Position numbers and translations under genes: made by a program
Part shown: piece after piece, positions 1 to 8,672 of the stretch
Numbering within the stretch: position 1 is the stretch's first letter
How the letters are laid out: every line of letters starts with the position of its first letter
The notes under the pieces: generated by a model
The model's input: only the letters and a program-made list of their open reading frames with translations
The model's database searches: none
What the model was told of the DNA's origin: nothing
Assembly (NCBI RefSeq): GCF_026163695.1
Contig: NZ_JAOTID010000002.1
Coordinates: 523,511 to 587,510, forward strand
Reading direction: 5' to 3'
From: Shumkonia mesophila
GTDB lineage: Bacteria; Pseudomonadota; Alphaproteobacteria; Rhodospirillales; Shumkoniaceae
Length of the DNA: 64,000 nt

Positions 1-2180
1 GGCCGGAAACGCCGTCCACGCTGACGTCGATCTTATCGCCGTCGCGCGCCACCCGGCTGCGGATGGCCTGGACCGTGCCCATGAACGCGGTGAAGGCGGC
101 CTCGTCGGCCAACCCCTCGGCGGCGTGGGCCCACAGCGTCGCGACGCCTCTTCCCTCGGTGCGCACAGGGGAATGGGTGGCGGTGAGCCGGAGCGCGCGA
201 TGCGCCAGCCCGTCGTTGACGAGGACGAAGGGCACCAGCCGGCGCTCAATGTCCCAGGCCCCCAGTGGCCGCAACGCCGCCGCCGCGTCCTGGCGGCGAA
301 TCACCAGCGTCGAGCCCCCGGGAATCGGGATCTCCTGGGCGACGTAGGGCTGGAAATCGAAGCGGGCAAGGGTCTCGGGCGTCTTGCCGGCATCCTTTGC
401 CAACCGCTCGAACTGGAGGTCGCTCACCCTCGCCTCCGTCCGTGCGGTGATGGGCGAATAGAGCCACGCCTTGCACCAGGCGGTTCCGACCGGCGCTACG
501 GCGCTATGGTCATAAACCGAGAATCCCGGCCCGCCCGGCACCGCCTTGATGGTCTCGCGGCCGATCAGGCGGCGGTCGGCGTCGAGGAAGTTGAGGTAAA
601 GCGAAAAGGGGCCCCCTTGCAGCGTGGCGCGCAGGCGGTAGGTGGCCCCCGGTTCGGCGGCGGCGTAGTGGGCCAGGCCGACGCCCGCGGTCTCGTCGCC
701 GTCGCCGACGGCCACTTCGATCCGCCCGTCGCGCCGCCCGATGGCGATGGTGGTGCGGCCGCCGTCCGGAGCGGGCTCGGGGCGCCAGGCACTCATCTTC
801 CGGAACACGTCGAGCGGACGGCCGTCGAGCCAGTAGTCGGCGTCGGCCGGCAGGGTGATGACCGTTTCCTGGGCGGTCAGCTCGCCGCGGCCATCCTGGA
901 CGGCGGCGACGAACAGCACCTCCGGTCCGTTCTGGACGCTGGCGATGAAAGGTGCCAGGTGCATTGCCTTCATATGGCCCGAGCCCGCCTCGAGCGTGCG
1001 GTTGAGACCGTAGTGGTCGCGGCGGCCGTCCATGAAGGCGTTGATGACCGGCACGTCGCGTCCGCCGCCGAGATTGATCATCAGGAGCGCGTTGTCGTGA
1101 TGCGTGGAATGCGATTCCGCCGAGGCGATGGAAAAGCCGTTGCCGAGATAATGCGAATAGCGCCGGTGAGGCGCCTCGCCGAAGCGGGCGGTGACGAAGC
1201 GCGGGCGCGGCGCGTCCCACCAATGCCGCGCCATGGCCGAGGGCGGAACCCAGGCGGCGTCGGCGAACGGCCCGAAACGGCGTCTCTGGCCGCCGGCGGT
1301 CCAGCCGGCGCGCGCGGCGAAATCATCGAGACGGCCGCTGTTGAATAGCCGGTTGTAGCTGCGGCTGTGCGGGCCGCCCAGGCGCTCCGCCGGCCGGTAC
1401 CAGTTGAGGGCGACGTCCGTCCACACGATGTCGAGGCCGCGGCGGGCCAGCGCTCGCGCCTCCTCGCTCCGGGCCAGGTTGGCGATGAGGGCCAGGTTTT
1501 CGAGATCGACGTAGTAGTAGTCGGGGCTCAGGTACTCGGTAATGCCGACGCGGGCGGTGAAGGCCAGCCACTGGCGCAGGTGCGAACGGCCTTCCTCGGC
1601 CAGCTTGGGATCGTCGAACTGTTCGCCCAGCGCAATCAGGTTCCAGGCCTTCATCAGGTAGATGTTGGTGTAGGCGACCGAGACCTTGTGGTTGACGATC
1701 CCCGTGCGGGCCAAGCGGAGCAGGCTTTCGAGACGTTGGCGCGGCTGCTCGGCCATGCGCTCGCGGAAAAGAATCCAGGCGACCATGGCCATACGGGTGG
1801 TGAACTCCACGCCGTTGTAGTCGACCACCGTCGCATCGCCATGATACCAGCGGACGTTGCCATAGGACTTGCTGGCGGAATCGGTATCCTGAAGGTCGGC
1901 CAGCGCCGCCACGGCCCGTTCGATGCGCTCGGGCGCGGTGCCGACGGCGAGGCCGTCGAGGATGACATTGAGCAGATCCCAGCCAAATGGCCCGCGGCCG
2001 CAGGTTGCCGTCGGGAAACAGCCGCGCCCAGTTGGCGTCGAGGCGTTGGGCCACGCGCGCCGTTTCCCCGGGGGTCGGTTGCCAGATGGCGGGCTCGGCG
2101 GCCGCGGCCATCGAGGCCGTGGCCAGGGAGAGGACGAAACCCCGCAGGGCCATGACGGGAACGAGGGAAATCTTTGCCAT
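1..2180 (-). pseudogene. Secreted protein of unknown function with predicted alpha/alpha-toroid fold; apparent frameshift, 3' end outside window
   Basis: The start at 2180 follows a GAGAGG ribosome site and opens with a clear signal peptide (MAKISLVPVMALRG..., cleavage near AAAAEP). After about 60 codons, near 1985-2000, the coding frame changes: downstream of the motif RPRA the protein continues as FGWDLLNVILDGLAVG in another frame. I translated that frame at intervals over the rest and saw no stop, so it appears open to the window edge, giving more than 700 residues in total. Visible motifs include WYHGDATVVDYNG, NIYLMKAWNLIALGE, EYLSPDYYYVDL and GGPHSRSYN, then a beta-rich C-terminal part. 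Repeated helical pairs followed by a beta region resemble polysaccharide lyases or glycosidases, but I do not recognise the family. The shift is one extra base (or two missing) beside a short G/C run, so it may be a sequencing error rather than gene decay. Confidence 0.5.
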
Positions 2181-2249
2181 AGGCCTCTCGCACATCCTGT
2201 TCGGGAAGACGCCGCACCGGTCATAGTAACCCGGCAGGACGCCCGCCGA

Positions 2250-2284
2250 AAAGCAAAGGGCCCGCCGATCGGCGGGCCCCTTTT
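2250..2284 (-). terminator. Intrinsic terminator of rplM-rpsI
   Basis: A perfect 22-base palindrome (arms GGGCCCGCCGA, 2258-2279) lies 27 bases past the rpsI stop. It is preceded on the minus strand by an A run and followed by TTTGCTTT. The + strand also carries a T run, so it may work in both directions. Confidence 0.8.
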
Positions 2285-2306
2285 TCGTGCGATGACCGCT
2301 GGCGGT

Positions 2307-2819
2307 CTAGCGCTTCGAGAACTGGAAGCTGCGGCGGGCCTTGGCGCGGCCGTACTTCTTGCGCTCGACGGCGCGCGAATCGCGGGTCAGGAAACCGCCC
2401 TTCTTCAGCACGCCGCGCAGGTTGGGCTCGAAATAGGTGAGCGCCCGGCTGATGCCGAGGCGGACGGCGCCGGCCTGTCCGGACAGCCCGCCTCCCGTCA
2501 CCGTGCAGAACACGTCGTACTGGCTGCTCCGCTGGGCGGTGTCGAACGGCTGGTTGATGATCATGCGCAGTACCGGCCGGGCGAAGTACACCTGGACGTC
2601 GCGCCCGTTGACCGTGATGCGGCCCGCACCCGGCTTGATCCACACGCGGGCGATGGCGTTCTTGCGCCGGCCCGTGGCATAGGCGCGCCCCTGGGCGTCG
2701 ATCTTGGGTTCGGGCAGTGCGGCTTGCGGCTGCGGCTCGGCCTTCCTCGGCGCAACGGCGGCCGTCCGGCCTTCGATGGCCTCTTTCAGGTCCTCGAGGG
2801 TCTTCACATCCTCGGCCAT
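2307..2819 (-). CDS. rpsI: 30S ribosomal protein S9
   Basis: The product is a component of the small ribosomal subunit; its C-terminal tail reaches the P-site tRNA. The 170-residue protein has a typical S9 core from about residue 44 ([18 protein letters not shown]) to the basic end ([11 protein letters not shown]). As in other alphaproteobacteria, a variable N-terminal extension of about 40 residues rich in A, P, E and K precedes the core. It lies 3 bases after rplM in the conserved rplM-rpsI operon and is followed by a strong terminator. Confidence 0.98.
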   Translation of the reverse strand: MAEDVKTLEDLKEAIEGRTAAVAPRKAEPQPQAALPEPKIDAQGRAYATGRRKNAIARVWIKPGAGRITVNGRDVQVYFARPVLRMIINQPFDTAQRSSQYDVFCTVTGGGLSGQAGAVRLGISRALTYFEPNLRGVLKKGGFLTRDSRAVERKKYGRAKARRSFQFSKR

Positions 2820-2822
2820 GCC

Positions 2823-3287
2823 TTACGCACTCCTCTTGTTCTTCGGATTCATCGCCGCGATGTCCAGGGCTTCCGGCTGCTGGGCGGCATGGGGATGCTC
2901 GGGACCCCCGTAAACGAACAGCTTCTTCATCTGCTGGCGGCCCATCGGGTTGCGCGAAAGCATGCGCTCGACCGCCTTCTTGATGACGAACTCGGGCCGC
3001 TTGCCGGCCAGCGCCTCGTCGGCGGTGCGCGACTTGATGCCGCCCGGGTGCCCGGTATGCCAGAAGTATTCCTTCTTGAACATCTTCCGGCCGGTCAGGT
3101 GCACCTTCTCGGCGTTGATGACGATGATGTTGTCGCCGCAATCGATGTGCGGCGTGAACATGGTTTTATGCTTGCCGCGCAGGCGCATGGCGATGATGCT
3201 GGCCAGCCGTCCGAGGACGAGGCCTTCCGCATCGATCACGAACCATTTGCGCTCTACGTCCGACGGTTTCGCCGAATAGGTTTTCAT
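2823..3287 (-). CDS. rplM: 50S ribosomal protein L13
   Basis: The product is an early-assembling large-subunit protein. The 154 residues show the L13 signature: [16 protein letters not shown] near the N-terminus, then GRLAS, RGKHK and the GGIKSRT loop around residue 80, with [22 protein letters not shown] near the end. It is the first gene of the rplM-rpsI operon. The leader (3288-3350) contains a stem-loop and is preceded by a promoter-like sequence. In E. coli L13 represses its own operon; whether that applies here is inference. Confidence 0.98.
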   Translation of the reverse strand: MKTYSAKPSDVERKWFVIDAEGLVLGRLASIIAMRLRGKHKTMFTPHIDCGDNIIVINAEKVHLTGRKMFKKEYFWHTGHPGGIKSRTADEALAGKRPEFVIKKAVERMLSRNPMGRQQMKKLFVYGGPEHPHAAQQPEALDIAAMNPKNKRSA

Positions 3288-3320
3288 CGTTCCCTTGCAG
3301 AGCTGGAAAACACAAAGTCC

Positions 3321-3339
3321 GAGCCGGTCTCGCCGGCTC
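3321..3339 (-). promoter_or_regulatory. Leader stem-loop upstream of rplM
   Basis: The arms GAGCCGG and CCGGCTC form a 7-bp stem with a 5-base loop inside the predicted rplM 5' leader. It could be a site for autoregulation by L13, or just a stable hairpin. Confidence 0.35.
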
Positions 3340-3349
3340 GTGGGGCGCG

Positions 3350-3378
3350 GAGTATGCCATAGGAAAACCGGAAGTCAA
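3350..3378 (-). promoter_or_regulatory. Predicted sigma-70 promoter of rplM-rpsI
   Basis: On the minus strand TTGACT (3373-3378) is followed after 17 bases by ATACTC (3350-3355); an 18-base spacing gives TACTCC. This places the start of transcription about 55 bases before rplM. Confidence 0.55.
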
Positions 3379-3450
3379 CGGAAAAAGCGTTGAAAATTCG
3401 GGGGTTACGAGAACGGTATTATAATACCGCGCCTCAGTCGCCCGCCCCGC

Positions 3451-4665
3451 CTACTCCGCCGCGCCCACCTGCAGCGGCCGCGCCGGCTGCCGGGAGGGTT
3501 CGCCGGGCAGCAGGAAGCCGATGGCCGAGGCGGCGGCGGCCAAACTGGCCAGGATGACGAACAGCCAGAAGAAGTCGCCGCTGGCGTCGAACAGCGCCCC
3601 CTCCAGCTTGACGCCCAGGCCGCTGGCGACGCCGATGGCGAATACGAACTTGAGGCCGTAGAACAGGCCCCTCCGGTGGCTGGGTGCGTAGCGGGCCACC
3701 AGGCAGTTCTCGGCCGGCAGCGAGCCGACATTGGCCGTCACCATGAGGACGGCGATCACCACCAGCAGCGGGCCGCCGATCTGGGAGGCCAGCACGAGAA
3801 GCGGCACCTGGCAGAGGAAGGCCAACTGGTAGACGGTCTTCAGCGAATAGCGGTCGGCCAGCCGCCCCGAAATGATCTGCAGCACGCCGGCGGTGCCATA
3901 GACGATGGCCACCATGACCGAGATGCCGAAGGCGCCGCCCGCCGCGAAGTCGGCGACGCGCAGCGAGAACACCTTGGGCAGCCCCGCCTGCGTCGCCTGA
4001 TAGATCATGCCGTTGCAGATCATGGTGACGAGAAGCACCAGGATGACGCGGATGGTGTCCTGGCGCGAGACCGGCGGCTCGACGCGGCGGTCCGTCTTGC
4101 TTTCCACGATGTCGCCCCTAAGCACCAGGGCGCAAAAGACGACGCCCGTGACGATGATCAGGGCACCCGGCAGGATGAAGGCGGCCCGCCAGCCGAAGAG
4201 GTCGATCAGGGCGCCAGACATCAGGGCGGCGGCGGCCGGGCCGAAGCCGCCGAACATCCCGTTGACGCCCAGCGCCATGCCGCGGTTGAACGCGTTGCGC
4301 ACCAGCCAGGCCATGCCGACCGGATGATAGATGGAGCCGAACAGCCCCGTCGTCGCCAGCCAGAAGGCGATGGCGAACGGCGTGTCGGCCAGTCCCGTCA
4401 GCACCATCCCGCCCCCGGTGCCGAGGAAGAACAACGTCATCATGCCGACCGCGCTCCAGCGGTCGCCCAGCCAGCCGGCGAGCGGCGCCATCACGCCGAA
4501 CAAGATGTTGCTGACCAGGATGAGGGACACGGCCTCGCCGTGGCTGAGGCCCAGTTCCGGCTCCAGCGCCAGCACCGCGATATAGAAGATCGGCGCGAAC
4601 AGGTGCGAATAGCTGTGGGCGACGCAGGAAAAGCCCATCGACAGTGGGGCCGAATAGCGGGACAT
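3451..4665 (-). CDS. Major facilitator superfamily transporter
   Basis: The 404-residue inner-membrane protein has about 12 hydrophobic segments in two halves joined by a charged linker near residues 190-210. It has MFS loop signatures (GWLGDRWSAVGMM after TM2, GRLADRYSLK in the second half). The start at 4665 follows an AGGAAAA ribosome site; a longer frame to 4710 has no better site. The substrate cannot be read from sequence. It stands alone between rplM and a predicted sRNA transcribed the other way, so the two may share a control region. Confidence 0.85.
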   Translation of the reverse strand: MSRYSAPLSMGFSCVAHSYSHLFAPIFYIAVLALEPELGLSHGEAVSLILVSNILFGVMAPLAGWLGDRWSAVGMMTLFFLGTGGGMVLTGLADTPFAIAFWLATTGLFGSIYHPVGMAWLVRNAFNRGMALGVNGMFGGFGPAAAALMSGALIDLFGWRAAFILPGALIIVTGVVFCALVLRGDIVESKTDRRVEPPVSRQDTIRVILVLLVTMICNGMIYQATQAGLPKVFSLRVADFAAGGAFGISVMVAIVYGTAGVLQIISGRLADRYSLKTVYQLAFLCQVPLLVLASQIGGPLLVVIAVLMVTANVGSLPAENCLVARYAPSHRRGLFYGLKFVFAIGVASGLGVKLEGALFDASGDFFWLFVILASLAAAASAIGFLLPGEPSRQPARPLQVGAAE

Positions 4666-4755
4666 GGTTTCTGTTTTCCTTCGGGTAGCCGGCTCCGGGC
4701 GCCGACACATGTTTCTTCATATAGAGCGCCTTGGGCCGGCTGTCACCGGGCGTAC

Positions 4756-4800
4756 TTGCGCAAAACGCAAGGTCGTTGCGGGAATCTCCTCTCCGCAACG
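4756..4800. promoter_or_regulatory. Two adjacent hairpins between MFS gene and sRNA promoter
   Basis: TTGCG-CAAAA-CGCAA (4756-4770) is followed by an 8-bp stem CGTTGCGG/CCGCAACG (4774-4800) whose 11-base loop holds a pyrimidine run (TCTCCTCT on the + strand, AGAGGAGA on the minus strand). They lie in the probable 5' region of the MFS gene and just before the sRNA promoter. Which transcript uses them is unknown. Confidence 0.4.
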
Positions 4801-4803
4801 CGG

Positions 4804-4832
4804 TTGATAAACAGACAGGGTTTATCTATTAT
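4804..4832 (+). promoter_or_regulatory. Strong predicted promoter with operator-like palindrome, driving a small RNA
   Basis: TTGATA (4804-4809), a 17-base spacer and TATTAT (4827-4832) make a near-consensus sigma-70 promoter. The inverted repeat GATAAAC-N7-GTTTATC (4806-4826) fills the spacer, which is where a dimeric repressor or activator would bind. No protein start follows within its transcript. Confidence 0.6.
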
Positions 4833-4838
4833 TGGTCG

Positions 4839-4980
4839 ATCCTGATCGGCCGAGGATTGCCCGGAATGGCTGACTACCGGGTTTTGGGAGGTTCAAAGAG
4901 GCTTCCAGGCCTCGCCGTCGGTGGCCGGAGACGACATTGGATCGGCAAGACCCTTCTTGGTCTTGCCGATTTCCTTTTTC
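4839..4980 (+). ncRNA. Predicted small RNA, about 140 nt, family not recognised
   Basis: This is the transcript expected from the promoter at 4804-4832, ending at a very strong intrinsic terminator: a perfect 12-bp stem (ATCGGCAAGACC with its complement, 4941-4970), a 6-base loop and TTCCTTTTTC. Possible inner stems are CCCGG/CCGGG near 4860-4882 and GAGGC/GCCTC near 4898-4913. No convincing ORF is present and it lies opposite no gene. I do not recognise 6S, 4.5S or tmRNA signatures. The same hairpin could also stop tag transcription from the other side, although the minus-strand T run is poor. Confidence 0.55.
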
Positions 4981-4991
4981 CGGGGCGGCTT

Positions 4992-5531
4992 CTATCGGCC
5001 TCTCCGCCACGGCGGATCGAGCGCGGCGATGCGCGTGAAGGCCGGGCAGTCCTCGCGATGGGCCCCCGGCAGATAACCGATGCTCATCAGGAACTCATTC
5101 ACCACCTCGCCGCCCGTGAACTTGAAGGTCTTGCGGAAGACCTTGACCCATTCTTCCAGGGTCAGCGGATGGCGCTCCGCGATCCAGGCGGCGAACCCGC
5201 CGTCGGTATCGCGGAGCGCGCGGATGCGGCGGGCGTTTTCGATGATGGCGGCGACCTTCAGGCGGTTGCGCACGATCCCCGGATCGGCCAGCAGGCGGGC
5301 GACATCGGCCTCGCCATAGACGGCCACCGTGTCGACGTCGAAGCCGTCGAAGGCCGCCCGCATGCCCTCGCGCTTGCGCAGCACCAGCAACCACGACAGA
5401 CCGGCCTGGAAGATTTCCAGCGACAGTCGTTCGAAAAGCGCACTCTCGTCGGTAAGCGGAAAGCCGTATTCCTCGTCGTGATAGGGCCCGTGCAGGGGAT
5501 GGCCCGGCGCCGCGTCGCAATACCCGGACAT
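4992..5531 (-). CDS. tag: DNA-3-methyladenine glycosylase I
   Basis: This is a base-excision repair enzyme that removes 3-methyladenine from DNA. The 179 residues include the family N-terminus (GYCDAAPGH, PYHDEEYGFP), the helix-hairpin-helix-like core (FQAGLSWLLVLRKREGMRAAFDGFD) and the C-terminal HREDC. Cys5, His18 and the last H-x3-C match the zinc-snap ligands of the Tag family. It begins 5 bases after the DUF1467 gene and is the last gene of the long nuo-rnj transcription unit. The start at 5531 fits the family length. Confidence 0.93.
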   Translation of the reverse strand: MSGYCDAAPGHPLHGPYHDEEYGFPLTDESALFERLSLEIFQAGLSWLLVLRKREGMRAAFDGFDVDTVAVYGEADVARLLADPGIVRNRLKVAAIIENARRIRALRDTDGGFAAWIAERHPLTLEEWVKVFRKTFKFTGGEVVNEFLMSIGYLPGAHREDCPAFTRIAALDPPWRRGR

Positions 5532-5536
5532 GTCCG

Positions 5537-5776
5537 TCAGCTCCTCAACGAAATCCAACCCTGATCCATGATGACGTAGACGATGGCCCACAGGATGCCG
5601 GCAATGGCCGTCGTCGCTGCCACCTTGATGGCCAAGTGCGGTTTGCGGGGCGCGCTCGGCGCGTGGCCGCGGGCGACGTCCACGGCGTCGAGCGGCTGGT
5701 TACCCCACGGCAGAACCATGAAGATCACCAGCCACCAGATGACCAGATAAACCGCGATGCCGCTGATCCATCCCAT
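5537..5776 (-). CDS. DUF1467 family membrane protein
   Basis: A 79-residue protein with two predicted membrane segments: GISGIAVYL-type start (MGWISGIAVYLVIWWLVIF) and a second around residues 50-70. The short polar loop between them holds the DUF1467-like PWGNQPLDAVDVARGHAPSA. DUF1467 proteins are small alphaproteobacterial membrane proteins of unknown role, usually found next to mce, as here (11 bases downstream of it). Confidence 0.85.
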   Translation of the reverse strand: MGWISGIAVYLVIWWLVIFMVLPWGNQPLDAVDVARGHAPSAPRKPHLAIKVAATTAIAGILWAIVYVIMDQGWISLRS

Positions 5777-5787
5777 GGCGGGGCCTC

Positions 5788-6192
5788 TCACGCCTGTTCG
5801 AGTTCGACCAGGGTGCCGGCGAAGTCCTTCGGATGCAGGAAGACCACCGGCTTGCCGTGGGCCCCGGTCTTCGGCCGCCCGTCGCCCAGAATCCTGGCGC
5901 CGGCCGCCGCCAATTGACGGCAGGCGGCCTCGATGTCGGGGACTTCGTAGCACAGATGATGGATGCCGCCGTCCGGGTTGCGGGCCAGGAAGCCGGCGAT
6001 GGGGGACCGCTCGCCCAGCGGTTCCAGCAGTTCGATGCGGGTGTTGGGCAGATCGACGAAGACGGTGGTGACGCCGTGCTCGGGCAGCGCCTTGGGCTCG
6101 GAGACCCGGGCACCCAGCGTGCCACGGTAAAGCTCGGCGGCGGCGGCGAGGTCGGCCACTGCGATGGCGACGTGATTGAGACGGCCGATCAT
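5788..6192 (-). CDS. mce: Methylmalonyl-CoA epimerase
   Basis: Interconverts the (R) and (S) forms of methylmalonyl-CoA in the propionate/methylmalonyl-CoA pathway. The 134-residue VOC-fold protein has paired beta-alpha-beta-beta-beta modules with metal ligands in LNHVAIAV (His), IHHLCYEV (His) and the terminal LVELEQA (Glu). A very strong AGGAGG ribosome site precedes the start at 6192. It follows rnj by 17 bases in the same transcription unit. Confidence 0.93.
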   Translation of the reverse strand: MIGRLNHVAIAVADLAAAAELYRGTLGARVSEPKALPEHGVTTVFVDLPNTRIELLEPLGERSPIAGFLARNPDGGIHHLCYEVPDIEAACRQLAAAGARILGDGRPKTGAHGKPVVFLHPKDFAGTLVELEQA

Positions 6193-6209
6193 CGGCCCCC
6201 CTCCTTTGC

Positions 6210-7874
6210 CTACAGGCGAACCAGATGGATCTGGGTCACCGGCTTCTTGCCGATACTCTTGCGAAAACCGCGGCGCACGGCAACCCGGACCAGCTCGCGG
6301 ACCGCCTCGTCGTCGGCGGCGGTGTCCGCCCTCAGGGCGGCAAGCGCGGCGCGCACCTCGGCCCGCACGACGGCCAGCGGCTCCTCCTCGTGCTCCTCCA
6401 GCAGGCCGACCACCGACACCTGCGGCTCGGCCAGCAGGCGACCGGCGGCGTCGATGACCACGGTCACCATGGCCGATCCGCCGAAAAGGGCCTTGCCGCG
6501 GCTTTGCGAGACCGTGCCGCCCAGCGGAACCAGGCGGTTGCCCTCGACCGCCAGGCGGCCAACCGGCGCCGTGCCGACGATTTCCGCGTCCCCCGGGCCC
6601 AGGCGGACCACCGAGCCGTTCTCGACCAGGACCGTCTGCGTCACTCCGCAAGACTTGGCCAGACGGGCGTGCTCGGCCAGATGGCGGGACTCGCCGTGCA
6701 CCGGCACGCAGATGCGCGGCCGGACCAGCCGGTACATGGTGGCCATTTCGTCGCGCGCCGGGTGGCCCGACACGTGGACGAAGGAATCGTCCTGGGTGAT
6801 GATGCGCACGCCACGCCGGACCAGCAGGTTATGAATGCGCGCGATGGCCAGTTCGTTGCCCGGGATGACCCGGGACGAGAAGATCACGGCGTCGCCCGGA
6901 TCGAGCCGGATGCGCGGATGCTCGCCCTCGGCGATGCGCGCCAGCGCGGCGCGCGGCTCGCCCTGGCTGCCGGTGCAGATGACCAGCAGGTTCTCGTCGG
7001 GGATATCCTCGGCCGTGCTTTCGTCGAGGAAGGCGGGAACCTCGGTCAGATAGCCGTTTTCCAGCGCCGCGTCGTACATCCGCCACAGCGAACGGCCGGC
7101 CAGCACGACGCTGCGGTCGTTGGCGGCGGCCGCCGCCGCGATGGTCTCCAGCCGGCCGATATTGCTGGCGAAACAGCCCACCGCCACCCGCTTCCTGCAG
7201 CTGGCGATGGCCTCGGTCAACCCGGCCAGCAGGTCGGATTCGGACCCCGACGAGCCTTCCTCGAAGACGTTGGTGGAATCGCAGACGATGGCGTGGACCC
7301 CCTCCTCGCCCAGGGCGCGCAGGGTGTCCTCCTCGGCGTGGGGCCCGATGACCGGGCGCGGATCGAGCTTCCAGTCGCCGGTGTGGAACACCAGGCCGGC
7401 GTCGGTGCGAATGACGATGGCGTTGGGTTCGGGGATCGAATGGGTGAGCGTGACCATCTCAAGGTCGAAGGGCCCGACCTGGAAATGGCCGCTCAACGGC
7501 ACCTGGTGAAGCGGGATGAGGTCGTCCATCCCCTCCTCGGCCAGCTTGCGGCGCAGCACCGAAAGCGTGAACGGCGTGCCGTAGACCGGGCATTGCAGGC
7601 GGTCCCACAGATAGGGCACGGCGCCGATGTGGTCCTCGTGGGCGTGGGTCAGCACAATGCCGGCCAGGCGGTCGCGCCGCTCCTCGATGAAGGCGGTGTC
7701 CGGCATCAGGACGTCGATGCCGGGCGTGCGGTCGTCGCCGAAAGTGATGCCGAGGTCGACCATCAGCCACTGGCGGTCGTCACCCGCGCCGTAGCCGTAG
7801 AGGTTGAGATTCATGCCGATCTCGCCGGCCCCGCCCAGCGGCACGAACAGCAGGTCCTTGTCGGTCGCGCCCAT
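6210..7874 (-). CDS. rnj: Ribonuclease J
   Basis: A metallo-beta-lactamase/beta-CASP ribonuclease with endo- and 5'-exonuclease activity in RNA maturation and decay. The 554 residues contain the metal motif THAHEDHIG (about residue 80), later zinc ligands (FHTGDWKLD), beta-CASP motifs (VCDSTN, GCFASNIGRLE, CTGSQGEPRAAL) and HVSGHPARDEM / VPVHGESRHL near residues 360-400, then a C-terminal domain. The ATG shares a base with the coaX stop (TAATG), implying translational coupling. The order birA-coaX-rnj-mce after nuoN is common in alphaproteobacteria. Confidence 0.96.
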   Translation of the reverse strand: MGATDKDLLFVPLGGAGEIGMNLNLYGYGAGDDRQWLMVDLGITFGDDRTPGIDVLMPDTAFIEERRDRLAGIVLTHAHEDHIGAVPYLWDRLQCPVYGTPFTLSVLRRKLAEEGMDDLIPLHQVPLSGHFQVGPFDLEMVTLTHSIPEPNAIVIRTDAGLVFHTGDWKLDPRPVIGPHAEEDTLRALGEEGVHAIVCDSTNVFEEGSSGSESDLLAGLTEAIASCRKRVAVGCFASNIGRLETIAAAAAANDRSVVLAGRSLWRMYDAALENGYLTEVPAFLDESTAEDIPDENLLVICTGSQGEPRAALARIAEGEHPRIRLDPGDAVIFSSRVIPGNELAIARIHNLLVRRGVRIITQDDSFVHVSGHPARDEMATMYRLVRPRICVPVHGESRHLAEHARLAKSCGVTQTVLVENGSVVRLGPGDAEIVGTAPVGRLAVEGNRLVPLGGTVSQSRGKALFGGSAMVTVVIDAAGRLLAEPQVSVVGLLEEHEEEPLAVVRAEVRAALAALRADTAADDEAVRELVRVAVRRGFRKSIGKKPVTQIHLVRL

Positions 7875-8671
7875 TACTGCGGCCGGTTGCGGCGATAGAT
7901 GGAACGAAGGCCGTTCAGGGTCAGCTCGACGTCGGAGACATTGATGTAGGATGACGAATCGACGAACAAAGGTGCCAACCCGCCGGTGGCGATGACATGC
8001 ATATCGGCCCCCTCGCCGCCATGATCCTCGGCGTATTCCTTGCGGATGCGCACGACGAGGCCCTCGATGAGGCCGACGTAGCCCCAGAAAATGCCCGCCT
8101 GCATGGCCGGTACGGTCGACTTGCCGATCACCCTCTTGGGCTTGGTTATGGCCACCCGGGGCAGCTTGGCGGCGGCCTGGTGCAGCGCCTCCAGCGACAG
8201 GTTGATGCCCGGCGCGATGATGCCACCGCAATAGTTGCCCTTGCCGTCGATCACGTCGAAGGTGGTGGCGGTGCCGAAGTCGATGACGATGACGGGCCCG
8301 CCATAGCGTTCGTTGGCGGCCACGGCGTTGACCAGGCGGTCGGCGCCGACCTCGTCGGGATTGTCCATGAGGACGCCGATGCCGAGATCGACGTCGGGCT
8401 CGCCGACGACCAGGGGATCGACGTGGAAGTACTTGCGGCACAGGGATTTCAGGTTGAAAAGCGTGGCCGGCACGACGGTGGCGATGATCGCCGCGTCGAT
8501 GTCGGTCCGCTTGATCTCCGCCAGTTGCAGCAGGTGGGTCAGCCAGACCCACAGCTCGTCGGCGGTGCGGTTGACGTTGGTGGCGGAGCGCCACTCGCCG
8601 CGCATCTCGCCCTTGTCGTCGAAGACGGCAAAGACGATGTTGGTGTTGCCTGAATCGATGGCGAGCAGCAT
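7874..8671 (-). CDS. coaX: Type III pantothenate kinase
   Basis: Phosphorylates pantothenate in the first step of coenzyme A synthesis. The 265-residue ASKHA-fold protein shows the phosphate-binding motif [11 protein letters not shown] at the N-terminus, GADRLVNA (residue ~108), the second phosphate motif [10 protein letters not shown] (~130) and a glycine-rich IATGGLA near residue 228, all typical of CoaX. It starts 1 base after birA ends and overlaps rnj. Confidence 0.96.
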   Translation of the reverse strand: MLLAIDSGNTNIVFAVFDDKGEMRGEWRSATNVNRTADELWVWLTHLLQLAEIKRTDIDAAIIATVVPATLFNLKSLCRKYFHVDPLVVGEPDVDLGIGVLMDNPDEVGADRLVNAVAANERYGGPVIVIDFGTATTFDVIDGKGNYCGGIIAPGINLSLEALHQAAAKLPRVAITKPKRVIGKSTVPAMQAGIFWGYVGLIEGLVVRIRKEYAEDHGGEGADMHVIATGGLAPLFVDSSSYINVSDVELTLNGLRSIYRRNRPQ

Positions 8672-8672
8672 G

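Noticed and set aside
4839-4980. Identity as 6S or 4.5S RNA
   Set aside because: The SRP GGAAG/AGCA core is absent and I could not fold a 6S-like central bubble; left as an unclassified sRNA.
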